Shown here piece after piece: positions 43,267-52,890 of a DNA stretch of 64,000 nucleotides. Both the position numbers and the translations under genes were made by a program. Under the pieces are notes generated by a model. It saw only the letters and a program-made list of their open reading frames with translations. It was not told the origin of the DNA and ran no database searches. This DNA comes from an uncultured Agrobacterium sp. Its GTDB lineage: Bacteria; Pseudomonadota; Alphaproteobacteria; Rhizobiales; Rhizobiaceae. Location of the stretch: assembly GCA_913777615.1 (NCBI GenBank), contig CAJYTK010000020.1, positions 117,660 to 181,659 on the forward strand. Direction: 5' to 3'. The number at the start of each line of letters is the position of its first letter. Positions within the stretch are counted from its first letter, which is position 1.

Positions 43267-44724
43267 ATGACCACTTCCGGCGTCCGCGTCCGTATTGCCC
43301 CTTCCCCCACCGGCGAGCCGCATGTCGGCACAGCCTATATCGCCCTCTTCAACTATCTCTTCGCCCAGAAGCATGGCGGCGAGTTCATTTTGCGCATCGA
43401 AGATACCGATGCCACGCGCTCCACGCGCGAATATGAAGAGAAGGTTCTGGAAGCGCTGAAATGGACCGGCCTCAAATGGTCGGAAGGCCCGGATGTCGGT
43501 GGTCCTTACGGCCCCTACCGCCAGTCCGAGCGCAAGGACATGTACTGGCCCTACGCTGAGGAACTGCTCGACAAGGGCCACGCCTTCCGCTGTTTCTGCA
43601 CGCCGCAGCGCTTGGAAGAAATGCGCGAAGCCCAGCGCGCTGCCGGCAAGCCGCCGGGCTATGACGGTCTCTGCCTGCATCTGAAGGCGGAAGAAGTCAC
43701 CGCCAAGATGGAAGCGGGCGAGCCTTCCGTCGTGCGCATGAAGATCCCGACCGAAGGTTCGTGCGATTTCCATGACGGCGTATATGGCGATGTTTCGATC
43801 CCATGGGAATCGGTCGACATGCAGGTGCTGATCAAGGCCGATGGCATGCCGACCTATCACATGGCTAACGTCATCGACGACCATCTGATGAAGATTACCC
43901 ATGTGGCGCGCGGCGAAGAGTGGCTGGCATCGGTGCCCAAGCACATCCTGCTCTATCGCTACTTCGGCTGGCAGGAGCCGGTGTTCATGCATCTGTCCCT
44001 GATGCGCAACGCCGACAAGTCCAAGCTTTCCAAGCGCAAGAACCCGACCTCGATCTCCTATTACTCGGCGCTCGGCTATCTGCCGGAGGCGCTGATGAAC
44101 TTCCTCGGCCTGTTCTTCATCCAGATCGCTGAAGGCGAAGAGCTGCTGTCGATGGACGAGCTCGCCGCCAAGTTCGACCCGGAAGCACTCTCCAAGGCGG
44201 GCGCGATCTTCGACATTCAGAAGCTCGACTGGCTGAACGGTCGCTGGCTGCGCGAAAAGCTTTCGCCGGAAGAGTTCATTGCCCGCACGCTGGAATGGGC
44301 GATGGAAAACCAGCGCCTGACGGAAGGCCTGAAGCTCTCCCAGAGCCGCGTCTCCAAGCTCGGCGAATTGCCCAATCTCGCAGGCTTCCTGCTCTCCGGC
44401 GATGTCGGCCTGACACCGGCCTCCTTTGCCGGGCTGAAAAGCAAGCCGGAAGAGATCCTCGAGATCCTGACGACGGTCGCCACCGATCTCGAAAAGATGC
44501 CCGACTGGAACGTCGAGGCCATCGAAGCGGAGCTGCGCGATGTGGCCGAACGCACCGGCAAGAAGCTGCGCGTCGTCACCCCGCCGCTCTTCGTCGCCAT
44601 GTCTGGCTCGTCGCGCTCGCTGCCGCTCTTCGATTCCATGGCGCTGCTCGGCCGCTCGGTCGTGCGCCAGCGCCTGAAGGCTGCGATCGCCGTCGTGACG
44701 ACGATGGTCGGCGCTGCGGGCTGA
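43267..44724 (+). CDS. gltX: Glutamyl-tRNA synthetase
   Basis: 485 residues, class I synthetase. HIGH-type motif at the N-terminus (APSPTGEPHVGTAYIALFNYLFA), RIEDTDATRS, then the KMSKS-type loop KLSKRKNPTSISYY near residue 258, and the C-terminal anticodon-binding helical part. It charges tRNA-Glu; alphaproteobacteria often keep two glutamyl-tRNA ligases and some misacylate tRNA-Gln for the GatCAB route. A second copy, if any, is outside the window. Genes for two aminoacyl-tRNA synthetases follow each other, 72 bases apart. Confidence 0.96.
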   Translation: MTTSGVRVRIAPSPTGEPHVGTAYIALFNYLFAQKHGGEFILRIEDTDATRSTREYEEKVLEALKWTGLKWSEGPDVGGPYGPYRQSERKDMYWPYAEELLDKGHAFRCFCTPQRLEEMREAQRAAGKPPGYDGLCLHLKAEEVTAKMEAGEPSVVRMKIPTEGSCDFHDGVYGDVSIPWESVDMQVLIKADGMPTYHMANVIDDHLMKITHVARGEEWLASVPKHILLYRYFGWQEPVFMHLSLMRNADKSKLSKRKNPTSISYYSALGYLPEALMNFLGLFFIQIAEGEELLSMDELAAKFDPEALSKAGAIFDIQKLDWLNGRWLREKLSPEEFIARTLEWAMENQRLTEGLKLSQSRVSKLGELPNLAGFLLSGDVGLTPASFAGLKSKPEEILEILTTVATDLEKMPDWNVEAIEAELRDVAERTGKKLRVVTPPLFVAMSGSSRSLPLFDSMALLGRSVVRQRLKAAIAVVTTMVGAAG

Positions 44725-44796
44725 CAGGACAGTGCGGGCACAAGAGGTGGCCGCCACAGACACAAGAACAACACGCCCGAAAAAGGCTTTGAGACC

Positions 44797-46299
44797 ATGA
44801 CCGACGCCAAGACGACCGAAACCACTGCCCTGTCCTCCGACGCCACCGAAGTGCGTCGCCAGAAGCTGGCGATCCTGCGCGACAAGATCGGCGACGTTTA
44901 CCCGGCCCATTTCCACCGCACGCTGACCAATGCCGAGCTTGCGGAAAAATATGCCGATATCGAGCCGGATGTCGAAACGGGCGATACGGTCACGGTTGCC
45001 GGTCGCGTCTATTCCTCGCGCAATTCCGGCATGTTCATGGATATCCATGATGCGTCGGGCAAGGTGCAGATCTTCTCCCACAAGGATACGACGCCGGAAG
45101 CCGCGCGCGAGATGCTGCCGATGATCGACATTGGCGACATCATCGGCGTTACCGGCAAGGTGCGCCGCACCAAGCGTGGCGAGCTGACGATCAATGCCGA
45201 AGAGATCACCATGCTCACCAAGTCGCTTCTGCCGATGCCGGAGAAGTGGAACGGTATTTCCGACGTCGAAATCCGCTATCGCAAGCGCCATCTGGACATC
45301 CTCTCCAACGAGGAATCCAAGCTGCGCTTCCAGCAGCGCTCCAAGATCATTTCCGGTATCCGCCGCTTCATGGAGGCCGAAGGCTTCCTCGAAGTCGAAA
45401 CGCCGATGCTGCAGACGGTCTATGGCGGCGCAACCGCCGATCCGTTCAAGACCTTCCACAACACGCTGAAGATGGACATGTATCTGCGCATCGCGCCGGA
45501 ACTGTTCCTGAAGCGCACGCTGGTGTCCGGCCTGTCCGACAAGGTCTTCGAAGTCAACCGCAACTTCCGCAATGAGGGCGTGTCGACACGGCACAATCCT
45601 GAATTCACAATGCTGGAATGCTACTGGGCATACGCCGATTACGAGGACATTATGAGCCTCGTCGAGCGTATGTTCGAAACGCTGGCGATCGCTATCCACG
45701 GCACCACCGAACTTGATTTCCAGGGCCAGACGATTTCCTTCAAGGGTCCGTTCAAGCGCGTGCCGATGCCCGATGCCGTCAAGGAAGCGACCGGCATCGA
45801 CTTCCTGGCGATCAAGACCGACGAAGAAGCCCGCGCCGCCGCCAAGGCTGCCGGTTTCGAAGTCGAGAAGGACTGGACCTGGGGCGAATGCCTCGCCTTC
45901 ATCTTCGAAGAAAAGGTCGAAGGCACACTGATCCAGCCAAGCCATGTGACGCATTTCCCCAAGGACATCTCGCCCTTTGCCAAGGAAGTGCCGGGCGAAC
46001 CGCGCCTCGTGGAGCGTTTCGAGAGCTACTGCAATGCTTGGGAAGTGGGCAACGCCTTCTCCGAACTCAACGACCCGGAAGAACAGCGCCGCCGCATGGT
46101 GGAGCAGCTGGAACAGGCGCACGCCCGCGGCGAAAAGGACAAGCAGCTGGACGATGAGTTCCTCGATGCCATCGACCAGGGCATGCCGCCCGCCGGTGGC
46201 CTCGGCATCGGTGTCGACCGTCTGGTGATGCTGCTCACCAACGCCCCATCGATCCGCGACGTCATCCTCTTCCCGGCCCGTCGCCAGAAGGCTGACTAA
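44797..46299 (+). CDS. lysS: Lysyl-tRNA synthetase, class II
   Basis: 500 residues. N-terminal OB-fold anticodon domain (TVTVAGRVYSSRNSGMFMDIHDASGKVQIF), motif 1 around IRRFMEAEGFLEVETPML, motif 2 FEVNRNFRNEGVSTRHNPEFTMLECYWAYADY, and motif 3 GLGIGVDRLVMLLTNAPSIRDVILFPARR. It activates lysine and charges tRNA-Lys. Many alphaproteobacteria carry the unrelated class I enzyme LysK; the class II form here is worth noting but is also found in Rhizobiales. It is followed by a hairpin repeat. Confidence 0.96.
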   Translation: MTDAKTTETTALSSDATEVRRQKLAILRDKIGDVYPAHFHRTLTNAELAEKYADIEPDVETGDTVTVAGRVYSSRNSGMFMDIHDASGKVQIFSHKDTTPEAAREMLPMIDIGDIIGVTGKVRRTKRGELTINAEEITMLTKSLLPMPEKWNGISDVEIRYRKRHLDILSNEESKLRFQQRSKIISGIRRFMEAEGFLEVETPMLQTVYGGATADPFKTFHNTLKMDMYLRIAPELFLKRTLVSGLSDKVFEVNRNFRNEGVSTRHNPEFTMLECYWAYADYEDIMSLVERMFETLAIAIHGTTELDFQGQTISFKGPFKRVPMPDAVKEATGIDFLAIKTDEEARAAAKAAGFEVEKDWTWGECLAFIFEEKVEGTLIQPSHVTHFPKDISPFAKEVPGEPRLVERFESYCNAWEVGNAFSELNDPEEQRRRMVEQLEQAHARGEKDKQLDDEFLDAIDQGMPPAGGLGIGVDRLVMLLTNAPSIRDVILFPARRQKAD

Positions 46300-46377
46300 G
46301 GTCTGAGATGCGCGAAAGACCGTCGCGGCGAGCGGCGGTCTAGGAACGGTGGTTTGTTTGGAGACCCCTTCTTATTC

Positions 46378-46424
46378 CCCCTCATTCCTGTCCTCGAACG
46401 TGGACCGAGGACAGGAATGAGGGG
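46378..46424. repeat. 19-bp perfect hairpin repeat after lysS
   Basis: CCCCTCATTCCTGTCCTCG-aacgtggac-CGAGGACAGGAATGAGGGG is a perfect inverted repeat. Its outer part (ATTCCTGT...ACAGGAATGAGG) resembles the terminal hairpin of the repeat at 1203-1384, so it is probably a solo module of the same family. It may also act as a transcription stop for lysS, although no T-run follows. Confidence 0.75.
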
Positions 46425-46494
46425 ATGATGGTGCCTGCCTTTCGTGGCAAGCTTCGATCTCGGTCTGAAGACCTATCTCGCTTGGACAAGCCAA

Positions 46495-47832
46495 TCAGTG
46501 CTCAGGCTTTGGCGCCTCTGCCGCGTGCTCGCCACCAGAAGCAGCCTCATGTCCATCCGCGCTTGGTGCGGCATGCGTGTCATGTCCACCAGTCGCCTCG
46601 CTGGCAGGCTTGCCATGTGCGTCCGCAGGCTCTTCCGCCACGGCTGGCGCGCTGTGGCCTGCTGCCGCAGGCTGTTCCGCAGCTTGGGCGTTGGTCTCAC
46701 CCTTGCCGAACAGCAGCGACTTGATGTAGCCGAAGCTGAACATGCTTTCGCTCTTGCCTTCGGGCGTCGACGTCAGCAGAGGCTCGCTCGTACCGTGACC
46801 CTCTCCCTGCGCGCTCGCAGGCGCGTCGTGGCCACCTTCGGCGGGCGTCTCGCCACCGCCATGCCCGTCGCTCACGCCACCTTCGGAACCGTGCCCGTCG
46901 GATGGCTTGGCATCGCCTCCATGTGCGTCCGACCCGTGCCCGCCCGAGGCCTCGGCTCCATGACCCGCAGGCGCATCATGACCCGCAGGCGCACCATGGC
47001 CACCGGCAGGCGCACCATGGCCATCCGCAGGAACTGCCGCAACGGGATCGGCGCAATCGGTAAACTCAGTCAGCGATGCAGTCATTGCCTTGGCGTCTTC
47101 AGCCGGCAGATCGATCCGCAGCCCGTAGAACTGGCCATCATCGGCAGCATTGCTATCGTAATAATAGGCGGAATAATTCTCGCTCGCGGCACCTTCCGGC
47201 AGCTTTGCGAGATCGGCAATGTAGATCGCCTGAGCGGCAATCGAGCGACCGCGCATGTCGGCGCGCATCTGAGGACCCTTTTGGTCAAGCACCGACACCT
47301 GAACGAGATCGGGATGCTCCTTGTCGTAGATAGCTTTGGCGACGCGAAGCGCCGTCTTCACCCGCTCCTGCCCGTCGCCGCCCTCTGTCCTGACGAATTT
47401 GCGAATCCAGACCGAGCCATTCTTCTTGATCTTGACCGTTTGTGCCGTCTTGCACTCAAGACCATTCAGCACGACCTCGGAGGGCCCGAAGAGCTGATCC
47501 TTGCCGACAATAATAGCCGCGACGCCGGAAGCACCTCCCAAGAGGAGAATACCACCGCCAATCAACACCAATTTGCGGGAAAACCGTATTCTTTTGAACA
47601 CTGCTTTCACGTCAAACGTCCCGACATCGACAACCTCGTCAAACGCCTTTTCCTCCCGCTGCGCCTCGTCGCGCAACCGGAGCAAAAGGCCGGATGGCGA
47701 TATGCCCCATCCATGCAGGGTCCAATTCTGGAGGTTTGTTATTGAGGAAGGTTTAATCACCAACGGAAACGCCGGTCCGCGCCTGGACCATTTTTGGGCT
47801 AACGCTCTTCCGCTTCCATCGAAAGGCTTCAA
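46495..47832 (-). CDS. Membrane-anchored protein with a histidine-rich C-terminal tail
   Basis: Up to 445 residues. One membrane helix (LVLIGGGILLLGGASGVAAIIVG, about 88-110), an external domain of about 150 residues with two cysteines (ECKTAQ and TDCAD), then a low-complexity tail of about 175 residues made of short His/Gly/Ala/Pro repeats (HGAPAGGHGAPAGHDAPAGHG and similar). Such tails bind Ni2+, Zn2+, Co2+ or Mn2+ weakly and store or scavenge metal. It is divergent from sitABCD and shares the intergenic region with its operators, so co-regulation by metal is plausible. Residues before about 75 are doubtful; GTG at 47610 is an alternative start. Family not recognised. Confidence 0.72.
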   Translation of the reverse strand: MKPFDGSGRALAQKWSRRGPAFPLVIKPSSITNLQNWTLHGWGISPSGLLLRLRDEAQREEKAFDEVVDVGTFDVKAVFKRIRFSRKLVLIGGGILLLGGASGVAAIIVGKDQLFGPSEVVLNGLECKTAQTVKIKKNGSVWIRKFVRTEGGDGQERVKTALRVAKAIYDKEHPDLVQVSVLDQKGPQMRADMRGRSIAAQAIYIADLAKLPEGAASENYSAYYYDSNAADDGQFYGLRIDLPAEDAKAMTASLTEFTDCADPVAAVPADGHGAPAGGHGAPAGHDAPAGHGAEASGGHGSDAHGGDAKPSDGHGSEGGVSDGHGGGETPAEGGHDAPASAQGEGHGTSEPLLTSTPEGKSESMFSFGYIKSLLFGKGETNAQAAEQPAAAGHSAPAVAEEPADAHGKPASEATGGHDTHAAPSADGHEAASGGEHAAEAPKPEH

Positions 47833-47902
47833 GCGTCGCAGCTTTGCGACACCTCTAAAAGAGAGGGCGGGCGTTCGAGCTTGCGTCCTGCTTTCCTTTT
47901 AA

Positions 47903-47918
47903 TGCGAACGATTTGCAA
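47903..47918. promoter_or_regulatory. Candidate Fur/Mur-type operator, distal site
   Basis: TGCGAACGATTTGCAA is an imperfect palindrome in the sit promoter region. The neighbouring GCAATAGCA (47915-47923) is repeated in inverse as TGCTATTGC at 47952-47960. Confidence 0.45.
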
Positions 47919-47956
47919 TAGCATTGACAATCAGGGCGAGGTCTCCCACATTGCTA

Positions 47957-47973
47957 TTGCGAATTAATCGCAA
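47957..47973. promoter_or_regulatory. Candidate Fur/Mur-type operator next to sitA
   Basis: TTGCGA-ATTAA-TCGCAA is a perfect 6-5-6 palindrome ending 19 bases before the sitA start. In rhizobia, sitABCD is known to be repressed by the Fur-family regulator Mur in manganese-replete cells; whether this is its site is inferred from position and TGCAA-rich composition. Confidence 0.55.
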
Positions 47974-47992
47974 AAAAGGTTTGATCATCGTC

Positions 47993-48883
47993 ATGAAGTT
48001 GACCCACTCGACGTTTCTCGCCCTTTGTGTCGCAGCCTTGCTGCCCTTCTCCGCTGTCGCGGCGCAAAAACCGAAGGTGATCACAACCTTCACCATCATT
48101 GCCGATATGGCCCGCAACGTGGCCGGAGATGCCGCCGACGTCGAGAGCATCACCAAGCCGGGTGCTGAAATCCACAATTACCAGCCCACCCCGCGCGATA
48201 TTCTCAAAGCCCGCGATACCAATCTGGTCTTGTGGAACGGGCTCAATCTCGAACTCTGGTTTCAGAAGTTTCTTGCCAACCTCTCCGGTGTTCCCAATGT
48301 CGTCGTCAGTGATGGCGTAACCCCGATCTCGATCAGCGGCGGCGCCTATAGCGGCAAGCCAAATCCACATGCCTGGATGTCGCCAGACAATGCGCTGATC
48401 TATGTGGAGAATATTCGCAAAGCACTCACCCAGATCGATCCCGATCATGCCGACGTTTACGCGGCCAATGCCAAGGCCTACTCCGACAAGATCAGAGAAG
48501 AAATCCAGCCAATGCGCGATGCCATCGCAGCACTGCCCGAGAACAAGCGCTGGCTGGTCACGAGCGAGGGCGCGTTCTCCTATCTCGCGCGCGATTTTGG
48601 CTTGAAGGAGCTGTTCCTCTGGCCGGTCAATGCCGATAGCCAAGGTACACCGCAGCAGGTGCGTAGCGTGATCGACGCGATGCGTGCCAACGATGTCCGC
48701 GTGATCTTCAGCGAAAGCACCGTCTCTCCCGATCCGGCAAAGCAGGTGGCGAAGGAAACGGGCGCTGCCTATGGCGGCGTGCTCTATGTGGATTCTCTGA
48801 GCGAGGCAGACGGTCCGGTGCCGACCTATCTCGATCTCCTGCGCACCACGACCAGTACGATCGTGAAAGGTCTGAGCCAATGA
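47993..48883 (+). CDS. sitA: Manganese/iron ABC transporter substrate-binding protein SitA
   Basis: 296 residues from ATG 47993: signal peptide [24 protein letters not shown], then a cluster A-I metal-binding fold. The four usual metal ligands are visible: His in [10 protein letters not shown], His in [10 protein letters not shown], Glu in FSESTVSP, and Asp in [11 protein letters not shown]. This set binds Mn2+ or Zn2+ in the periplasm; the two-permease operon that follows is diagnostic of SitABCD rather than ZnuABC. The next gene overlaps by four bases (ATGA). Confidence 0.92.
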   Translation: MKLTHSTFLALCVAALLPFSAVAAQKPKVITTFTIIADMARNVAGDAADVESITKPGAEIHNYQPTPRDILKARDTNLVLWNGLNLELWFQKFLANLSGVPNVVVSDGVTPISISGGAYSGKPNPHAWMSPDNALIYVENIRKALTQIDPDHADVYAANAKAYSDKIREEIQPMRDAIAALPENKRWLVTSEGAFSYLARDFGLKELFLWPVNADSQGTPQQVRSVIDAMRANDVRVIFSESTVSPDPAKQVAKETGAAYGGVLYVDSLSEADGPVPTYLDLLRTTTSTIVKGLSQ

Positions 48884-49830
48884 TGATGGGCAGCAAAGGA
48901 AGCGCGGCGAAAGCGCGAACTGTCAGCCTCGGCCAAATGGACCGGATGCTCCCGACCGACGAGAAGGGTCTGACCGTCAACGGTGTGACGGTCACCTACC
49001 GCAATGGCCACACGGCACTTCGCAACGCCAGCTTCTCCATCCCGAAGGGCACGATCACGGCCCTTGTCGGCATCAATGGTGCGGGCAAATCCACCATCTT
49101 CAAAGCCATCATGGGCTTCGTGCCGCTTGCCGCCGGCACCGTCTCCATCTTCGGAGAACCCGCTTCCGCCGCGCTGAAAAGGAACCTCGTGGCCTATGTG
49201 CCGCAGGCAGAAGAAGTGGACTGGAGCTTTCCCGTTCTCGTCGAGGATGTGGTGATGATGGGCCGTTACGGCCACATGAACTTCTTTCGCATTCCGACCA
49301 AACACGACCACCGCATGGTGGAAGAGGCGCTTGCCCGCGTCAACATGCTGGATTATCGCAAGCGCCAGATCGGCGAGCTTTCCGGCGGGCAGAAGAAGCG
49401 CGTCTTTCTCGCTCGCGCGCTCGCCCAGGAAGGCAAGGTCATCCTGCTCGACGAACCCTTTACCGGCGTCGATGTAACGACCGAGGAGCAGATCATCGCG
49501 CTCCTGAAGGCCTTGCGCGACGAAGGCCGCATCATGCTGGTCTCCACCCATAATCTCGGCAGCGTTCCGGATTTCTGCGATCGCGCCGTCTTCGTCAAGG
49601 GCACGGTCATTGCCTCGGGCAAGACGAAAGACACCTTCACCGAAGCCAATCTCCAGGCCGCCTTTGGCGGCAGCTTGCGCCACTTCATTCTTGGTGGGGC
49701 CGATCTGCATGACGATGCCGATCCGCGGCATCTGAAAGTTATCACCGATGACGAGCGTCCCTTCGTCATCTACGGCCAGAATGGTGCAGACACCACTCAT
49801 GAGGCCAAGGCTGGAGACGAGGAGCGATGA
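48880..49830 (+). CDS. sitB: Manganese/iron ABC transporter ATP-binding protein SitB
   Basis: 316 residues. Walker [10 protein letters not shown] (residues about 65-73), Q-loop [25 protein letters not shown], signature [15 protein letters not shown], Walker [14 protein letters not shown]-loop LVSTHN. The VDWSFP segment is typical of Mn/Zn-type ATPases. It overlaps sitA and sitC by four bases on each side, so the four genes are coupled translationally. Confidence 0.95.
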   Translation: MMMGSKGSAAKARTVSLGQMDRMLPTDEKGLTVNGVTVTYRNGHTALRNASFSIPKGTITALVGINGAGKSTIFKAIMGFVPLAAGTVSIFGEPASAALKRNLVAYVPQAEEVDWSFPVLVEDVVMMGRYGHMNFFRIPTKHDHRMVEEALARVNMLDYRKRQIGELSGGQKKRVFLARALAQEGKVILLDEPFTGVDVTTEEQIIALLKALRDEGRIMLVSTHNLGSVPDFCDRAVFVKGTVIASGKTKDTFTEANLQAAFGGSLRHFILGGADLHDDADPRHLKVITDDERPFVIYGQNGADTTHEAKAGDEER

Positions 49831-50687
49831 TCTCCACCCTTCTGGAGCCATTCACCTATTCCTATATGCTGAACGCCATCTGGGTCAGTGCCCTTGTCGG
49901 CGGCGTCTGCGGGTTTCTCTCCGCCTATCTAATGCTGAAGGGCTGGTCGCTGATCGGCGACGCGCTGTCCCACGCCATCGTTCCGGGTGTGGCCGGCGCC
50001 TATATGCTGGGTCTGCCCTTCGCACTCGGCGCATTCTTTTCCGGCGGCCTGGCAGCGGCATCGATGCTTTTTCTCAACCAGAAGACAAAGCTGAAGGAAG
50101 ACGCCATTATCGGCCTGATCTTCACTTCCTTTTTCGGTCTCGGCCTCTTCATGGTGTCGCTTTCGCCCACCTCCATCAACATCCAGACCATCGTTCTCGG
50201 CAATATCCTTGCCATCACCACGGAGGACACGATCCAACTGGCGCTGATCGGCGGCATCAGCCTTCTGGTCCTTTCGCTGAAATGGCGGGACTTCATGGTC
50301 GTCTTCTTCGATGAGAACCACGCCCGCACCATCGGCCTGAAGCCGGACGTGCTGAAGGTCATCTTCTTCACCCTGCTTGCCGCCTCTACCGTCGCGGCGC
50401 TGCAAACCGTCGGCGCCTTTCTGGTCGTCGCCATGGTGGTGACGCCGGGCGCCACCGCCTATCTTCTGACCGACCGGTTCGAGCGGCTGATCGGCATGAG
50501 CTTCGGCATCGGCGCCATCACCAGCTTCGTTGGCGCGTATCTCAGCTACTTCCTGGACGGCGCAACCGGTGGCATCATCGTGGTGCTGCAAACCCTGATC
50601 TTCCTCGCCGCCTTCTTGCTTGCCCCGAAGCACGGCTATCTGGCGTCGCGCGCCAAGGCCCGCGCCGCACTCGAGGAGCCAGCATGA
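49827..50687 (+). CDS. sitC: Manganese/iron ABC transporter permease SitC
   Basis: 286 residues, eight or nine membrane helices in an ABC-3 permease fold: [29 protein letters not shown] is the EAA-like/first helix pair, followed by [20 protein letters not shown], and [27 protein letters not shown] near the end. It forms the channel with SitD. Coupled to neighbouring genes through ATGA overlaps. Confidence 0.94.
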   Translation: MISTLLEPFTYSYMLNAIWVSALVGGVCGFLSAYLMLKGWSLIGDALSHAIVPGVAGAYMLGLPFALGAFFSGGLAAASMLFLNQKTKLKEDAIIGLIFTSFFGLGLFMVSLSPTSINIQTIVLGNILAITTEDTIQLALIGGISLLVLSLKWRDFMVVFFDENHARTIGLKPDVLKVIFFTLLAASTVAALQTVGAFLVVAMVVTPGATAYLLTDRFERLIGMSFGIGAITSFVGAYLSYFLDGATGGIIVVLQTLIFLAAFLLAPKHGYLASRAKARAALEEPA

Positions 50688-51547
50688 GCGCGTTTCTCGA
50701 ACTGGCATTCCTGCCTTTCCACGTGCCGTTCATGCAGTACGCCTTCATCATCACGCTGATGATTGCCGTGCCGATGGCGATGCTTTCCTGCCTGCTGGTG
50801 CTCAAAGGCTGGTCGCTGATGGGCGATGCCGTCTCCCATGCCGTGCTGCCCGGCGTCGTCGTCGCCTACATCGTCGGCATCCCCTTCTCCATCGGCGCTT
50901 TTATCGCCGGCATGATCTGCGCACTCGGCACCGGATTCTTAAAGGAGAACAGCCGCATCAAGGAGGACACGGTGCTCGGCATCGTCTTCTCCGGCATGTT
51001 CGGGCTGGGATTGGTGCTCTACGTCAAGGTGCAAAGCGACGTGCATCTCGATCATATTCTCTTCGGCGATATGCTCGGCGTTTCGGTGGCGGATATCATC
51101 GAGACGGGCGCAATCGCGCTTGCCGCAACGCTCTTTCTCGCCATCTTGCGAAAGGACTTGCTGGTGCATGCCTTCGATCCGCAGCACGCCAAGGCTATCG
51201 GCCTGCCGGTCCGCATCCTGCATTACGGCCTGCTTTCGGTCTTGTCGCTGACGGTCGTCGGCGCGCTTCAGGCGATCGGCATCATCCTGTCCGTCGCCAT
51301 GCTCGTCGCGCCCGGCGCCATCGCTTTCCTCATCACGCGACGCTTCTCTGCCATGCTGGTCGCTGCAATCTCGGTAGCGCTTTTTTCCGCCACGCTCGGC
51401 ATCTGGCTAAGTTTCATGATCGATAGCGCACCGGCACCCACCATCGTCCTGATCATGAGCGGCCTCTTCGTCCTCGCCTTCCTGCGCACGACGATGGCAG
51501 CGAGAAAGATCTCCGCCTCCACCGCGGCAGAAGGCTTCGGACCGTGA
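50684..51547 (+). CDS. sitD: Manganese/iron ABC transporter permease SitD
   Basis: 287 residues, homologous to Sit[78 protein letters not shown]. Two different ABC-3 permeases in one operon are expected for SitABCD. The gene ends the operon; a small DUF1328 gene follows 170 bases later. Confidence 0.94.
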   Translation: MSAFLELAFLPFHVPFMQYAFIITLMIAVPMAMLSCLLVLKGWSLMGDAVSHAVLPGVVVAYIVGIPFSIGAFIAGMICALGTGFLKENSRIKEDTVLGIVFSGMFGLGLVLYVKVQSDVHLDHILFGDMLGVSVADIIETGAIALAATLFLAILRKDLLVHAFDPQHAKAIGLPVRILHYGLLSVLSLTVVGALQAIGIILSVAMLVAPGAIAFLITRRFSAMLVAAISVALFSATLGIWLSFMIDSAPAPTIVLIMSGLFVLAFLRTTMAARKISASTAAEGFGP

Positions 51548-51716
51548 ACCTCAAAAAGATTTTCGGTACCCTGGAACCTCTTCCCTCACTTTCGCGTCAT
51601 TATTGCATGTCGCGCGAGCGTTAAAATCGCTCTTACGACAACGACCTGATGACAAACGAGTGAGTCCAGACCCTCAAGCGTTTGCCCGTTTCAAATCTGA
51701 CGTAAGAGGAACGACC

Positions 51717-51890
51717 ATGCTGAAGTGGGCCCTGATATTTTTCGTGATCTCGATCATCGCCGGTGTTTTCGGCTTCACCGGAATTTCCGCGGCAGCTTCA
51801 GGCATCGCCCGAATCCTGTTCTTCATCGCGGTCGTTGTCTTCGTCATCTTCCTGGTGCTGGCGCTGATGGCCGGCCAGGCTATCCTCTAA
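51717..51890 (+). CDS. DUF1328 small membrane protein (YtjA-like)
   Basis: 57 residues, two hydrophobic helices: [20 protein letters not shown] and [20 protein letters not shown], with the family's [11 protein letters not shown] linker. AGAGGA lies six bases before ATG 51717. DUF1328/YtjA proteins are short inner-membrane proteins of unknown role, often raised in stationary phase or stress. A strong terminator follows. Confidence 0.88.
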   Translation: MLKWALIFFVISIIAGVFGFTGISAAASGIARILFFIAVVVFVIFLVLALMAGQAIL

Positions 51891-51915
51891 GGACCATGCA
51901 ATCCCTTTAATGCAG

Positions 51916-51944
51916 AAACGGTCGGGCCGCCCCCGACCGTTTTT
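51916..51944 (+). terminator. Rho-independent terminator after the DUF1328 gene
   Basis: AAACGGTCGGG-ccgcc-CCCGACCGTTT pairs over 11 bases, then TT continues. Placed 26 bases after the stop codon. Confidence 0.92.
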
Positions 51945-52045
51945 GTTTGGTGATATCGGTGACCAGTGGAGATTGGCAAAGATCGGCCTATCCGCTTTCA
52001 CCGCCCTCCTCGACCTTTAAGTCGAGAAAGACGCAATATCCGGAC

Positions 52046-52777
52046 TTAAGCCGTCCAGCCACCATCGATCACGTGAATCTGACCAGTGGTGAACCCTGCC
52101 TCGTCCGAGGCGAGATAAGTCACCAGCGCTGCGATCTCTTCCGGCTTGGCGATGCGGCCCATGGGCTGGCGCGCGATGAAGTCGGAGAGCGCCTTCTCGT
52201 AATCGCCCGTGGCGCGCAGACGCTCATGCAGCGAGGGGCTGTCGACGGTACCCGGGCAGATCGCGTTGCAGCGGATACCCTTGGTGACGAAATCCGAGGC
52301 AATCGACTTCGTCAGGCCGACGACTGCAGCCTTGGAAGCCGTATAGGCGAAGCGGTTTGGCACGCCTTTCACGCTCGAAGCCACTGACGACATGTTGACA
52401 ATCGCGCCCTTGCCCTTTTCCAGCATGGCGGGCAAGAAGGCGCGGCAAGTGCGATACATGGCCTTGGCATTGAGATCGAAGGAGAAATCCCAGTCCTTTT
52501 CCTCGCAGTCGAGAATGGTGCCGGCATGCACGAAGCCTGCGCAGTTGAAGAGCACATCCGCAGAGCCGATCTCGGCGGCAAAGGCCTGAACGGCAGCGCC
52601 ATCGAGAACGTTGAGAACGCGGGTCTCGGCATTTTCAAGGGTTGCGAGCGCAGCTTCGTTGATATCGGTGGCGATAACGCGCGCACCAAGCGCGATGAAG
52701 CGTTCCGCCGTTGCCCGGCCGATACCCTGCGCCGCTGCGGTAATGACAACGGTCTGTCCTGAAAAATCCTGGGCCAT
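52046..52777 (-). CDS. SDR family oxidoreductase (DHRS6-like)
   Basis: 243 residues. Rossmann loop ITAAAQGIGRATAE, NCAG (about residue 80), catalytic Ser in NMSSVASS, YTASKAAVVGLTKS (Tyr-x3-Lys), and the late CPGTVDSPSLHERL plus a GFTTGQIHVIDGGWT ending. The NAI(C)PGTVDSPSL and VIDGGW segments match the DHRS6 and 2-keto-3-deoxy-L-fuconate dehydrogenase branch, so a hydroxy-acid or sugar-acid substrate is likely. Divergent from an IclR regulator; that arrangement fits catabolic control. Confidence 0.85.
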   Translation of the reverse strand: MAQDFSGQTVVITAAAQGIGRATAERFIALGARVIATDINEAALATLENAETRVLNVLDGAAVQAFAAEIGSADVLFNCAGFVHAGTILDCEEKDWDFSFDLNAKAMYRTCRAFLPAMLEKGKGAIVNMSSVASSVKGVPNRFAYTASKAAVVGLTKSIASDFVTKGIRCNAICPGTVDSPSLHERLRATGDYEKALSDFIARQPMGRIAKPEEIAALVTYLASDEAGFTTGQIHVIDGGWTA

Positions 52778-52816
52778 GATGGCTCTCCTCCCGGCGCTCT
52801 ATGCGCTATATCTCAA

Positions 52817-52837
52817 ATATGCATCGACAATTCATAT
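52817..52837. promoter_or_regulatory. Possible IclR operator between SDR and iclR genes
   Basis: ATATG...CATAT arms flank an 11-base centre in the 113-base divergent promoter region. Weak and by eye. Confidence 0.3.
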
Positions 52838-52890
52838 GTAAACGGTGTATTCACAGACCGTCAAGCCAGCATGCAATCGATAGAGGCCCT

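Noticed and set aside
42046-46122. A 1358-residue open frame on the minus strand
   Set aside because: Antisense to the SLC13 permease, gltX and lysS, all of which have clear motifs. No family features on the minus strand.
46960-47040. Tandem repeats resembling a CRISPR or satellite array
   Set aside because: They are in-frame codon repeats for HGAP-like residues within the histidine-rich protein; unit spacing is irregular.
46444-47745. A 433-residue plus-strand frame
   Set aside because: Antisense to the histidine-rich protein; Arg/Leu/Cys-rich and without domains.
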